From the NCBI RefSeq assembly GCF_016650695.1, contig NZ_JAEKFH010000004.1:186001-250000 (forward strand): a DNA stretch of 64,000 nucleotides, in the 5' to 3' direction. Shown piece by piece: positions 18,658-27,213 of this stretch. This DNA comes from Pseudomonas sp. TH41 (lineage in GTDB: Bacteria > Pseudomonadota > Gammaproteobacteria > Pseudomonadales > Pseudomonadaceae). The notes under the pieces were generated by a model. The model did no database searches, was not told the DNA's origin, and worked only from the letters and a program-made list of their open reading frames with translations. The stretch's first letter is position 1, and every line of letters starts with the position of its first letter. The position numbers were made by a program, and so were the translations under genes.

Positions 18658-19377
18658 ATGGATTACCGCAAACCCTCCGACCGCAAAAGCATGCACTCGC
18701 GCATCGTCCAGGAACTGGGCATGCAGATCGTTTCCGGGCGCTTCAAACCGGACGACAAGCTGCCCGCCGAAGCCCTGTTGTGCGAGGAGTACGCGGTCAG
18801 CCGGCCAGTGCTGCGCGAAGCGACCCGAGTGCTGGTCGCCAAGGGCCTGGTGTATTCCCGTCCACGGGTCGGCACGGTGGTCAAGCAGCGCAAGGAATGG
18901 CACATGCTCGACCCGGACGTCTTGCATTGGTTGATGCAAAGTAGCCCGCAGAATGAATTCTTCGACCTGTTGACCAGTGTGCGCAGCATCATCGAACCGG
19001 CCGCCGCCGCCCTCGCCGCGCAATTCGCCACCGACGCCGACATCGCCTCCATCGGTGAAGCCTACAAACGCATGGAAGCGGCTCCGACCCCCGAGGCCCT
19101 GCTGCAACCGGACCTGGACTTTCACAGTCGTATCGCCGATGCGACCCACAACGATCTGTTGGCCAACCTGTGCAACATGCTGTCGGTGGCGATTGCCGAA
19201 GCGCTGAAGCACTCCAACCAGCGGCCAAACCTGCACGAACTGGCGCTGCCTCGGCACAAGGCGATTCTCACGGCCATTGAAAACCGTGATGCGCTTGGGG
19301 CCCGGCATGCGACGCTGGTGCAGCTGGATGATGCGCGCAGTGCGTTGAATGTCGTGTTGGGCACGGATCCTTCATAA
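18658..19377 (+). CDS. FadR/GntR-family transcriptional regulator
   Basis: A 239-residue regulator. The N-terminal winged helix has the GntR pattern (IVSGRFKPDDKLPAE, then VSRPVLREATRVLVAKGLV), and the helical C-terminal FCD ligand domain follows (DLDFHSRIADATHN with later HKAILTAIENRD supplying metal-binding histidines). I chose the ATG at 18658; the frame is open far upstream but lacks sense there. FCD regulators usually sense sugar acids or organic acids. The divergent ppgL-type lactonase makes a gluconate-like ligand plausible, but this is inference. Confidence 0.86.
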   Translation: MDYRKPSDRKSMHSRIVQELGMQIVSGRFKPDDKLPAEALLCEEYAVSRPVLREATRVLVAKGLVYSRPRVGTVVKQRKEWHMLDPDVLHWLMQSSPQNEFFDLLTSVRSIIEPAAAALAAQFATDADIASIGEAYKRMEAAPTPEALLQPDLDFHSRIADATHNDLLANLCNMLSVAIAEALKHSNQRPNLHELALPRHKAILTAIENRDALGARHATLVQLDDARSALNVVLGTDPS

Positions 19378-19382
19378 GACAA

Positions 19383-19468
19383 GATCAAAAGATCGCAGGC
19401 TGCGCCAGCTCCTACATGGGAATGCGTTGCTCTGTAGGAGCTGCCGAAGGCTGCGATCTTTTGATCTT
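19383..19468. repeat. REPIN, family B, mixed arms
   Basis: Inverted REPs at 19383-19415 and 19433-19468. One arm has the usual stem GCTGCC-GAA-GGCTGC, while the other reads GCTGGC-GCA-GCCTGC on the same strand sense. This pairs the two stem variants in one element. Confidence 0.88.
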
Positions 19469-19478
19469 CAGTGCACGT

Positions 19479-19514
19479 AAAAAAGCCGCAACCTTGGTTG
19501 CGGCTTTTTATTTT
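19479..19514. terminator. Bidirectional Rho-independent terminator
   Basis: AAAAAAGCCGCAACC-TT-GGTTGCGGCTTTTTA: a strong GC stem with an A run on one side and a T run on the other, placed between the convergent GntR gene and the RND exporter gene. Confidence 0.88.
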
Positions 19515-19524
19515 CAGCAGGCGA

Positions 19525-21909
19525 TCAGTGCGCGAACAGCGAGTTGCCCTTCTGCCCGGCCAGCTTCTCCGGTTTGATCAGGAACCGTGCCAGCGCTGGC
19601 AACAGCCACAATGCACCGAACATGTTCCAGAGCAGCATGAAGGTCAGCATCAGACCCATGTCGGCCTGGAACTTGATGGCCGAGAAGATCCAGGTGCACA
19701 CGCCGATGGCCAGGCACAAACCGGTGAACAGCACTGCTTTACCGGTCGATTTCAACGTCTGGTAATAGGCTTCTTGCAACGGCATACCGGCACGCAGGAA
19801 GCTTTCCAGTCGGCTGTAGATGTAGATGCCGTAGTCCACGCCAATCCCTACACCCAGCGCCACGACCGGCAGGGTCGCGACTTTTACGCCGATGCCCATA
19901 AAGGCCATCAGTGCGTTGCCGAGCACCGAGGTCAGCACCAGCGGCAGCACGATGCACAAGGTCGCCGCCCAGGAACGGAAGGTGATCATGCACATGGTCG
20001 CAACGCAGATGTACACCAGGATCAGGATGGTCAGCTCGGATTCCTTGATCACTTCGTTGGTCGCGGCCTCGATCCCGGCGTTACCGGCGGCGAGGATGAA
20101 TTCCAGCCCTTCCTTGTTGTTTTCCTTGGCGAAGTCCTGCACCGCATGGACGGCGCGGTCCAGCGTGGCGGCCTTGTGATCGTTGAGGAACACCAGCACC
20201 GGCGCCAGGGAACAACTGTTGTTGTACAGGCCATCAGCCCGAGCGATGGAGTTGTTCAGCACGTCCGGGTTGCGCGACAAGGTTTCCCACTTCAGGTTGC
20301 CCTCGTTCATGCCCTTGATCATCTGCTTGGACACGGTCACCAGAGAAATTGCTGACTGCACGCCCTCGGTGTTCTGCATCTTCCACATCAGTTCGTCGAT
20401 CGGCGCCATGGCTTCGTAACGTGAGCAACCTTCGGCCTTGGTCTTGACCATCACCACCAACACATCCGAGCTGGTGGAGTAATTGTTGATGATGAAGTTG
20501 TTGTCCTTGTTGTAACGCGAATCCGGACGAAGTTCTGGAGCCCCCTGATCGAGGTCGCCGATTTTCAGGTTCTGGCTGTACCAGAGGCCGCCACCGAAGG
20601 CCAGCAAGGCCAAAACGATCGACACCGGCGCAACTCTGGCGCTGGCAAAGTTCGACAGCAGGCGCCAGAACGGGTGCTCGCGGGTTGCATCTTTCTTGCT
20701 GCGGGCCACCGCGCGCTTGCTGATGCCGACGTAGGAAATCGCTACCGGCAGCAGGATCAGGTTAGTGAACACGATCACCGCCACGCCGATGGATGCACCG
20801 ATCGCCAGCTCACGAATCACACCGATATCGATGATCAGCAGTGTGATGAAGCCCACCGCATCCGCGAGGATGGCGATCATCCCTGGCAGGAACAACTGGC
20901 GGAACGTGCGCCGCGCCGCCGTCAGGGCGTTGTCCGCCTCGCTGGACTGCAACGCGATCCCGTTGATCTTCTGCACGCCGTGGGAAATACCGATGGCGAA
21001 GATCAGGAACGGAACCAGCATCGAATACGGATCAAGCCCGAAGCCGAAGAAGTGCATCAACCCGAGCTGCCAGACCACCGCCACCAGCGTCGTACTCAGT
21101 ACCGCCACCGTGCTGCGCATGCAATTGGTGAACCAGTAGAGCAGGATCAACGTGATGATGAAGGCGACGCCGAAGAACATCACCACCATGACCAGGCCAT
21201 CGATCAGGTCGCCGACTTTCTTGGCGAAACCGACGATGTGGATCTGCACGTTAGGGTTCTGCTTTTCAAACTTGTCGCGGATCTTTTCTTCCAGCTCATG
21301 GGAGAACTGGCGATAGTCCAGGGCCAGCAACTTGCCTTGATCCTGCGGGTCCGGGTAGGACTCAAGCAACGGGATATCGACAATGCTCGACTTGAAATCG
21401 TTGGACACCAGGCGCCCGACCTGGCCGGACTTGAGCACGTTGTTGCGCAACAGGTCGAGGCTTTGCTGGGAGCCGTTATAGCTCTGCGGGATCACCTCAC
21501 CACCGGCAAAACCTTCTTCCGTCACCTCGGTCCAGCGTACGCTCGGACTCCACAGCGACTTGAGGCCGGAACGGTCAACGCCGGAGATGTAGAACACCTC
21601 GTCGTTGATCTGACGCAGGGTCTCCATGTACTCCTTGGAGAAGATGTCGCCGTCGGTGGCTTCCACCGAGATTCGCACCGTGTTGCCCAGGTTTGCCAGA
21701 TCGTTGCGGTGCTCCATCATGTTTTGAATGAATGGATGCTCGAGCGGGATCATTTTTTCAAAACTGGTAGACGGCCGGATCAACGTGGCCTGCCAGAACA
21801 GGAAGATACTGACCAGCAAGCAGATAGTGATCACTGCCGGACGGTTGTTGAATATCAGGCGTTCAAGAAACGTCGCCTTGTCCTGGTGATGACTTGTCAT
21901 TGATGTCAT
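19525..21909 (-). CDS. RND/MMPL-superfamily exporter
   Basis: A 794-residue membrane protein with the two-fold RND layout: an N-terminal helix near 30-48, a large periplasmic loop, helices with a sterol-sensing-like block (about 235-420), a second loop, and helices to the C terminus. Blocks such as MVPFLIFAIGISHGVQKING and ALGVGIGVDYGIYIYSRLES are typical of MMPL/HAE-2 exporters rather than AcrB-type pumps. It lies 16 bases downstream of a YCF48-like gene, an established partner. Such pairs are usually linked to lipid or hydrophobic compound export, but the substrate is unknown. A second in-frame ATG at 21900 is possible. Confidence 0.84.
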   Translation of the reverse strand: MTSMTSHHQDKATFLERLIFNNRPAVITICLLVSIFLFWQATLIRPSTSFEKMIPLEHPFIQNMMEHRNDLANLGNTVRISVEATDGDIFSKEYMETLRQINDEVFYISGVDRSGLKSLWSPSVRWTEVTEEGFAGGEVIPQSYNGSQQSLDLLRNNVLKSGQVGRLVSNDFKSSIVDIPLLESYPDPQDQGKLLALDYRQFSHELEEKIRDKFEKQNPNVQIHIVGFAKKVGDLIDGLVMVVMFFGVAFIITLILLYWFTNCMRSTVAVLSTTLVAVVWQLGLMHFFGFGLDPYSMLVPFLIFAIGISHGVQKINGIALQSSEADNALTAARRTFRQLFLPGMIAILADAVGFITLLIIDIGVIRELAIGASIGVAVIVFTNLILLPVAISYVGISKRAVARSKKDATREHPFWRLLSNFASARVAPVSIVLALLAFGGGLWYSQNLKIGDLDQGAPELRPDSRYNKDNNFIINNYSTSSDVLVVMVKTKAEGCSRYEAMAPIDELMWKMQNTEGVQSAISLVTVSKQMIKGMNEGNLKWETLSRNPDVLNNSIARADGLYNNSCSLAPVLVFLNDHKAATLDRAVHAVQDFAKENNKEGLEFILAAGNAGIEAATNEVIKESELTILILVYICVATMCMITFRSWAATLCIVLPLVLTSVLGNALMAFMGIGVKVATLPVVALGVGIGVDYGIYIYSRLESFLRAGMPLQEAYYQTLKSTGKAVLFTGLCLAIGVCTWIFSAIKFQADMGLMLTFMLLWNMFGALWLLPALARFLIKPEKLAGQKGNSLFAH

Positions 21910-21925
21910 AGCTCCGCCCTTCTTA

Positions 21926-22978
21926 TTATTTGGCCAGCTCGGCGCCGGTTGGCGAAGTGGCGCGAACGCCGCCCTGTCCTGCCAGAATCAAATTGCCGTT
22001 GCCCGCCGCAGTGACCGCCGAAACGGAAATGCGATCCGCACGGTTGAACACGCTAAAGGTTTCGCCGTTGTCGTTACTGCGGATCACCGAGCCTCCGTTG
22101 CCGACGATCACGAGGGTGCCGTCGTCGAGCAACGTTGCGCCGGACAGCCCAAACTCCAGTGCGCCGCGAGTAGCCTTGAGTTCGACCGGCTGCCAGCTGG
22201 TGCCGAAATCGGTCGAGCGGAACAGGTTGCCCCGCAGTCCGTAGGCCAGCAGCGTATTGGCCTGGGCGGTGCCGATCACGCCGAACAACGAACCTTGGTA
22301 CGGGCCTTCGAGCTTCTCCCAGGTCTGGCCCAAATCAGCCGAGCGGAACATGCTGCCCTGCTCGCCGACGATGAACAGCCCGGCATCCTTGACCGCTGCG
22401 ATGGCGTTGAGGTGGTACTGATCTTCGTTGTCGAGGCGGTCACTGACGTCTTCCCAGTGCTTGCCGCCATCGGTGGTTTCCATCACCGAACCATAAGCGC
22501 CCACGGCAAAGCCACTGTTGACGTCCTTGAACCAGACGTCGAGCAGCGGTGATTCGCGTTTCAGGTCTTCAAATTGTTTGGTCCAGGTGACGCCGCCGTC
22601 CTCGCTGGCGAGGATCTGTGCGTCGTGGCCGACAGCCCAGCCATGTTTGTCGTCGACAAAAAATACCGACGTCAGCAGTTGCCGGGTCGGGACTTTGGCC
22701 TGGGTCCAGGTCGCGCCCTGGTCATCGGAATACAGAATGTGCCCGCGATCACCGACCGCCACCAGACGCTTACCGGCGTGCACGACGTCGAGCATCAGGC
22801 TTTTGCTGGCCTTGGCGGATTCAACGGAATAAACAACGTCGGTTGCTGGCGCGGCAGCGGCCAACACCGGTGCCGACAACACGGCACAGCCCAACAGCGA
22901 GAGCGCTGTAGCCAGCAACGCGAATTTGCGTAATGCCGGCGGGCGGCAGATACCCACACCCATGACAGGCTCACTCAT
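21926..22978 (-). CDS. YCF48/BNR-repeat beta-propeller protein
   Basis: A 350-residue exported protein with a hydrophobic leader (LLATALSLLGCAVLSAPVLA) and six or seven propeller blades marked by repeated Asp-box-like DxGxTW motifs (YSDDQGATWTQ, ASEDGGVTWTK, ETTDGGKHWED, RSADLGQTWEK, RSTDFGTSWQP, RSNDNGETF). It belongs with photosystem-stability-factor-like proteins that accompany MMPL exporters in Pseudomonas. It forms a two-gene operon with the exporter. The DUF1302 and DUF1329 genes that often complete such clusters are absent upstream. Confidence 0.83.
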   Translation of the reverse strand: MSEPVMGVGICRPPALRKFALLATALSLLGCAVLSAPVLAAAAPATDVVYSVESAKASKSLMLDVVHAGKRLVAVGDRGHILYSDDQGATWTQAKVPTRQLLTSVFFVDDKHGWAVGHDAQILASEDGGVTWTKQFEDLKRESPLLDVWFKDVNSGFAVGAYGSVMETTDGGKHWEDVSDRLDNEDQYHLNAIAAVKDAGLFIVGEQGSMFRSADLGQTWEKLEGPYQGSLFGVIGTAQANTLLAYGLRGNLFRSTDFGTSWQPVELKATRGALEFGLSGATLLDDGTLVIVGNGGSVIRSNDNGETFSVFNRADRISVSAVTAAGNGNLILAGQGGVRATSPTGAELAK

Positions 22979-23230
22979 AGACCTTCCCCCATTATTATTG
23001 TTAGGTCGTTCAACCCATCAGGGCGCCGTAAGGGCTGCTCGTTGTGATTGGCGTTCTGGAGCGTAGTCCTGAAACGCGCAATCTAGAGCCCCTTCGGAAG
23101 CTGGCTTATCCTATCGGGGTTTGGAAAGGTCTGACAATCGACGCCACGTTATGTTTTGTTAACCTGGGGGGTATGGGGGCTGGCTGAATGATTGGGTATT
23201 AGGTGGGGTGATTTGGGGGACAACGGCAAC
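22979..23230. other. Gene-free upstream region of the YCF48-RND operon
   Basis: Together with the following repeats this forms a 444-base gap between the YCF48 gene and pepN. The only visible items are a purine-rich stretch before the YCF48 start, AT-rich sequence near 23140-23200 that may hold the promoter, and the repeats listed next. No ORF is supportable. Confidence 0.5.
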
Positions 23231-23317
23231 ATCAAAAGATCGCAGCCTTCGGCAGCTCCTACAGGGGAATGCGTATGCTCTGTAGGAGCTGCCGAAGGCT
23301 GCGATCTTTTGATCTTG
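23231..23317. repeat. REPIN, family B
   Basis: Inverted family B REPs at 23231-23264 and 23280-23317, with matching ATCAAAAGATC flanks. It lies upstream of the YCF48 start and downstream of pepN. Confidence 0.9.
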
Positions 23318-23366
23318 ATGTCAGCTGCATTGTTGTCAACTGACACACCATCGTCGGAACGCCGCC

Positions 23367-23390
23367 CGGAGCAAGCTCGCTCCTACAGGG
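23367..23390. repeat. Single degenerate family A REP
   Basis: GGAGCAAGCTCGCTCCTACAGG is a lone REP whose first arm is shortened (GGAGC for CGCGAGC). It has no inverted partner within 100 bases. Confidence 0.65.
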
Positions 23391-23422
23391 TCCGGGTGAA
23401 CCCTGGGGGAGCAAAGTCAGAC

Positions 23423-26080
23423 TCAGGCCAGGCTTTTGCTGACCACTTCAAACACATCGCTGGACAGCTGACCCGAAGCACGAATCCGCTCCAGTTCACC
23501 TTTCATCAACGCCTGACGAGCGTCGTCATATTTGCGCCAGCGAGTGAGCGGCGCCAACTGCCGCGAAGCGATCTGCGGGTTAAACCCGTTCAACTCAATC
23601 ACCAGATCCGCCAGGAAGCGATATCCGGAACCGTCGGCCGCATGGAAGCTGATCAGGTTCTGCCCGGCAAACGCACCGACCAGTGCCCGCACTTTGTTCG
23701 GGTTCTTGATGTTGAACGCCGGATGCTGCATCAACTGATGAACCCGCTCCAGGCCACCCGGCAACGTGCTGCCCGCTTGAACACTGAACCACTGATCCAT
23801 CACCAGCGGATTGTCCTTGAAGTGCTCGGCGAAACTGGCCAGCGCCTTGGCTTTCTCGTCGTCGAAAGTCGAGTTCACCAACACCGCCAACGCCGTCAGG
23901 CGCTCGGTCATGTTGTCGCTTGTCTCGAATTGCTCAAGCGTCGCCGCCAGCACTTCCGGCTTGCCGCTCAGCATCAGGTACGACAGCGCAATGTTCTGCA
24001 ACGCGCGACGAGCAAAGTGCTCCGCCTCGGCCACATACGGGGTGTTCTTCGACAGATCGCGATTGGCCTGATAACGCTGCCACAATGCCTCGAACAAACT
24101 TTCAGCCAACTGTTTACGCGCAAACTCGCGAGCGATGTGAATGGCGTCAACGTCAGCCACTTCGCTGATTTCGGTCAGATAAGCCTCGCCTGGCAGCGAG
24201 AGCATTTCGGCGACCATGGCCGGGTCCAGCGTCTCGTCGGACAACACCGTGCGCAAGGCTGAAATCAGTCGCTGATCCAGTACCAGGGATTCACCCTTCT
24301 GCTGTTGAGCGATCAATTCTTGCAGCACCTGTACCGACAATTGCTGACCCGCATCCCAACGATTAAAACCGTCGCTGTCATGCTGCATCAGGAACATCAG
24401 CTGATCGCGGTTGTACGGGAAGCTCAGCTTCACCGGTGCCGAGAAGCCACGCAGCAACGAAGGCAATGGCTGTTCAGCGATGTCGACAAAGGTGAAGGTC
24501 TGTTCGGCTTCAGCCACCGAAATAACCTGCGAAGTGCCCTGCGCGCTGGCTTCGCCGGAAAGACGCAACGCAATCGCCGCCCCTTTGGAGTCCAGCAAGC
24601 CCAACTCGACCGGGATTACGAACGGCAGTTTTTCAACCTTGTCCGGCGTTTCCGGGCAGCTCTGACGGAACGTCAGGCTGTAGGTTTTCGCCGCTGCATC
24701 GTAGGACTCGCTCACCGCCAATCGCGGTGTCCCGGCCTGGCTGTACCAGCGTTTGAACTGGGTCAGGTCGACACCGTTGGCGTCTTCCATGGCCTTGATG
24801 AAGTCATCGCACGTCACGGCCTGGCCGTCGTGGCGATCGAAATACAAGTCGCTGCCTTTGCGGAAGCCTTCCGCGCCGAGCAAGGTGTGGATCATGCCGA
24901 CCACTTCCGAGCCCTTTTCGTACACGGTCAGGGTGTAGAAGTTGGAAATCTCGATGAAGCTGTCCGGGCGCACGGCGTGGGCCATGGGACCGGCGTCTTC
25001 GGCGAACTGGTGGGTGCGCAGATACGCCACGTCCTGGATACGCTTGACCGTGGCCGAGTTCATGTCGGCGGAGAAGCCCGAGTCGCGGAACACGGTGAAG
25101 CCTTCCTTCAGCGACAACTGGAACCAGTCGCGGCAGGTCACGCGGTTGCCCGACCAGTTGTGGAAGTACTCGTGGGCAACGATCGCCTCGACCCGCTGGT
25201 GCGCGGCGTCGGTGGCGGTTTCGGCCCGGGCCAGCACGGCGCTGGAGTTGAAGATGTTGAGGCCCTTGTTCTCCATGGCGCCCATGTTGAAGTCGTTGAC
25301 CGCGACGATCATGAAGATGTCCAGGTCGTACTCGCGACCGTAGACTTCTTCGTCCCAGCGCATCGACTTTTTCAGGCTGTTCATGGCGTGCTGGCACTTG
25401 TCGATGTTTTCTGGCTCGACATAGATGCGCAGCGCCACAGTGCGTTCGGTCATGGTGGTGAAGGTATCTTCGACGCACCACAGATCACCGGCCACCAGCG
25501 CAAACAGGTAGGCCGGTTTCTTGAACGGGTCCTCCCAGGTCGCCCAGTGCCGGCCGTCTTCGCCGGGGCCCGAGGCAATCGGGTTGCCGTTGGACAGCAG
25601 CACCGGGTAGCTGTGCTGTTCGGCGACCACGGTGGTGGTGAACGTGCTCATCACGTCCGGGCGGTCGAGGTAATAGGTGATCTTGCGGAAGCCTTCGGCT
25701 TCGCACTGGGTGCAGAACATCGTGCCGGACTTGTACAGGCCCTCCAGCGCGGTATTGGTTTCCGGGTGGATGCGCACGCTGGTATCGACCGTGAAAGCAG
25801 TGCTGGTCGGGTGCAGGGTCAGGTGATTCTCGGTCAACTGGTAATCGGCGGGGCTCAGTTCGCGGTCGGCCAGGGTCACCGACAGCAAGTCGAGTTGCTG
25901 GCCATCCAGCACCAGCGGCGGCAGGCCAGGGCCACGTTCAGGATTGCGGCGCATCACCAGTTGCGCGTGGACCAGGCTGTGGTCCTCGAACAACTCGAAG
26001 GTCAGGTGCGTCTCGTCGATCAGGTACTCAGGCGCCTGATAGTCCTTCAGGTAGATCATCTTCGGTTGTTCGGTGCGCAT
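23423..26080 (-). CDS. pepN: Aminopeptidase N (M1 family)
   Basis: An 885-residue zinc aminopeptidase that removes N-terminal residues from peptides in the cytoplasm. The exopeptidase motif GAMENKG and the zinc motif HEYFH (near residue 303), with the third ligand E in LKEGFTVFRD, are all present. The length matches gamma-proteobacterial PepN. The start at 26080 gives MRTEQPKMIYLKD, and the internal ATG at residue 8 is the alternative. It lies 10 bases downstream of the DUF2797 gene and may be co-transcribed with it. Confidence 0.95.
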   Translation of the reverse strand: MRTEQPKMIYLKDYQAPEYLIDETHLTFELFEDHSLVHAQLVMRRNPERGPGLPPLVLDGQQLDLLSVTLADRELSPADYQLTENHLTLHPTSTAFTVDTSVRIHPETNTALEGLYKSGTMFCTQCEAEGFRKITYYLDRPDVMSTFTTTVVAEQHSYPVLLSNGNPIASGPGEDGRHWATWEDPFKKPAYLFALVAGDLWCVEDTFTTMTERTVALRIYVEPENIDKCQHAMNSLKKSMRWDEEVYGREYDLDIFMIVAVNDFNMGAMENKGLNIFNSSAVLARAETATDAAHQRVEAIVAHEYFHNWSGNRVTCRDWFQLSLKEGFTVFRDSGFSADMNSATVKRIQDVAYLRTHQFAEDAGPMAHAVRPDSFIEISNFYTLTVYEKGSEVVGMIHTLLGAEGFRKGSDLYFDRHDGQAVTCDDFIKAMEDANGVDLTQFKRWYSQAGTPRLAVSESYDAAAKTYSLTFRQSCPETPDKVEKLPFVIPVELGLLDSKGAAIALRLSGEASAQGTSQVISVAEAEQTFTFVDIAEQPLPSLLRGFSAPVKLSFPYNRDQLMFLMQHDSDGFNRWDAGQQLSVQVLQELIAQQQKGESLVLDQRLISALRTVLSDETLDPAMVAEMLSLPGEAYLTEISEVADVDAIHIAREFARKQLAESLFEALWQRYQANRDLSKNTPYVAEAEHFARRALQNIALSYLMLSGKPEVLAATLEQFETSDNMTERLTALAVLVNSTFDDEKAKALASFAEHFKDNPLVMDQWFSVQAGSTLPGGLERVHQLMQHPAFNIKNPNKVRALVGAFAGQNLISFHAADGSGYRFLADLVIELNGFNPQIASRQLAPLTRWRKYDDARQALMKGELERIRASGQLSSDVFEVVSKSLA

Positions 26081-26090
26081 GCTGGAGTCC

Positions 26091-26921
26091 TTACTGATGC
26101 ACGGCGAGCTGATAGGCCGTGTATTTACGAATATTGATCACGCCGGTATCGAAGATCAGGTATTGGCCCTTGATCCCCAGCAGCGTGCCTTCGACAATCG
26201 GATTCTTGTCCAGGTTGAAACTGACAATCTTCGTCGGGTATTGCTCGACCGGGTAGTGGATTTCGAGCGGTTCTACGTCGTAAATGGCCTGAATGGCCTG
26301 TAGGCCGAATCGTTCCTGCAAACCTTGCAGCCCTTCGGCGCAGCTTTCAAACAGCTGATCGCGAACCGCGGCCAGGTCCACCGACACCGCTTCGCCCTTG
26401 AGTAAAGCACGCCAGTTGGTCTTGTCCGCCACCTGACTGCGGAACAGGTCTTCGACGAAGCCCGACTGCTGGCGAGTCGACACGCGCATGATCGGCAATG
26501 CCTGACGAGCGCCTTGATCGATCCAGCGAGTCGGTAACTGCGTGGCGCGGGTAATCCCGACTTTCACGCCCGACGAATTGGACAGGTAGACGATGTGATC
26601 GGTCATGCAAAACTTTTCGCCCCACTCCGGCTCGCGGCAAGTGCCGGCGTCGTAGTGGCAGCGCTCCGGGCTCATGATGCAGACATCGCACTGAGCCAGC
26701 TTGGTCATGCACGGGTAGCAGTAACCCTGGCTGAAACTGGTTTTGGTCTTGCGCCCGCAATGGGAGCAAAAGATCGCCCCCAGGTATTCCAGGCGCACCG
26801 AAGTGCCGATCAACGGGTTGACCGGCACCTCGACGTCGCCCAGGCGAAACGCGTATTGCACGTCCGACCCGTCAAGGCGCGTCGACATTTTACTGATTGC
26901 ACCGCGGCCAATCTCGATCAA
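26091..26921 (-). CDS. DUF2797 zinc-ribbon-like protein
   Basis: A 276-residue cytoplasmic protein with paired cysteine motifs (CSHC, CYPC, CDVC) that look like metal ligands, then a GIY-YIG-like strand (DHIVYLSNSSGVKVGITR) and RWIDQGA. This matches DUF2797, whose activity is unknown. The conserved N terminus (IEIGRGAISKMS) begins at a TTG at 26921, which overlaps the stop of the preceding DUF1315 gene by 4 bases. Longer upstream readings would run through that gene. It lies between DUF1315 and pepN, as in P. aeruginosa. Confidence 0.82.
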   Translation of the reverse strand: MIEIGRGAISKMSTRLDGSDVQYAFRLGDVEVPVNPLIGTSVRLEYLGAIFCSHCGRKTKTSFSQGYCYPCMTKLAQCDVCIMSPERCHYDAGTCREPEWGEKFCMTDHIVYLSNSSGVKVGITRATQLPTRWIDQGARQALPIMRVSTRQQSGFVEDLFRSQVADKTNWRALLKGEAVSVDLAAVRDQLFESCAEGLQGLQERFGLQAIQAIYDVEPLEIHYPVEQYPTKIVSFNLDKNPIVEGTLLGIKGQYLIFDTGVINIRKYTAYQLAVHQ

Positions 26922-27178
26922 TGGATGGCATCCGACTTGAACAGAATGTTGGGCACGCTGATCGACTTCGAACTGCATTCCTGCGGGCCCATGTAACCGG
27001 TGCGCTGCTCTTCGGGCAGGTTCTGGATTTCCCAGGCGATCATCGCCTGCAGCGACAGTTCGCGTTGCTCGGCGGTAAGTTTGCCGCCGTCAGACCATTT
27101 ACCGATTTCCACCGCCAATTTCAGACTCTGGTAGATATCGGGGGTGATGTTTTGAATCATTTCGTTGAAAGAGGACAT
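26918..27178 (-). CDS. DUF1315 family protein
   Basis: An 86-residue soluble protein with the DUF1315 look: a helical first half (TPDIYQSLKLAVEIGKW), then AWEIQNLPEEQRTGYMG and a short tail with one Cys. I chose the ATG at 27178, with GGAG 10 bases upstream; a TTG just before it is in frame. The stop overlaps the TTG start of DUF2797, which implies coupled translation and a likely shared role. The biochemical function is unknown. Confidence 0.82.
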   Translation of the reverse strand: MSSFNEMIQNITPDIYQSLKLAVEIGKWSDGGKLTAEQRELSLQAMIAWEIQNLPEEQRTGYMGPQECSSKSISVPNILFKSDAIH

Positions 27179-27213
27179 CAAGGTCTCCGCGCTCTTTAAT
27201 TCACATAGCTTGT

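Noticed and set aside
20674..21903. A 409-codon plus-strand frame opposite the RND exporter
   Set aside because: Antisense shadow: rich in His, Gln, Asp and Val, without membrane or domain pattern, and fully inside a well-supported exporter gene.
24305..26137. A 610-codon plus-strand frame opposite pepN
   Set aside because: pepN has its full zinc and GAMENKG motifs on the other strand. The frame only mirrors it and extends into DUF2797.
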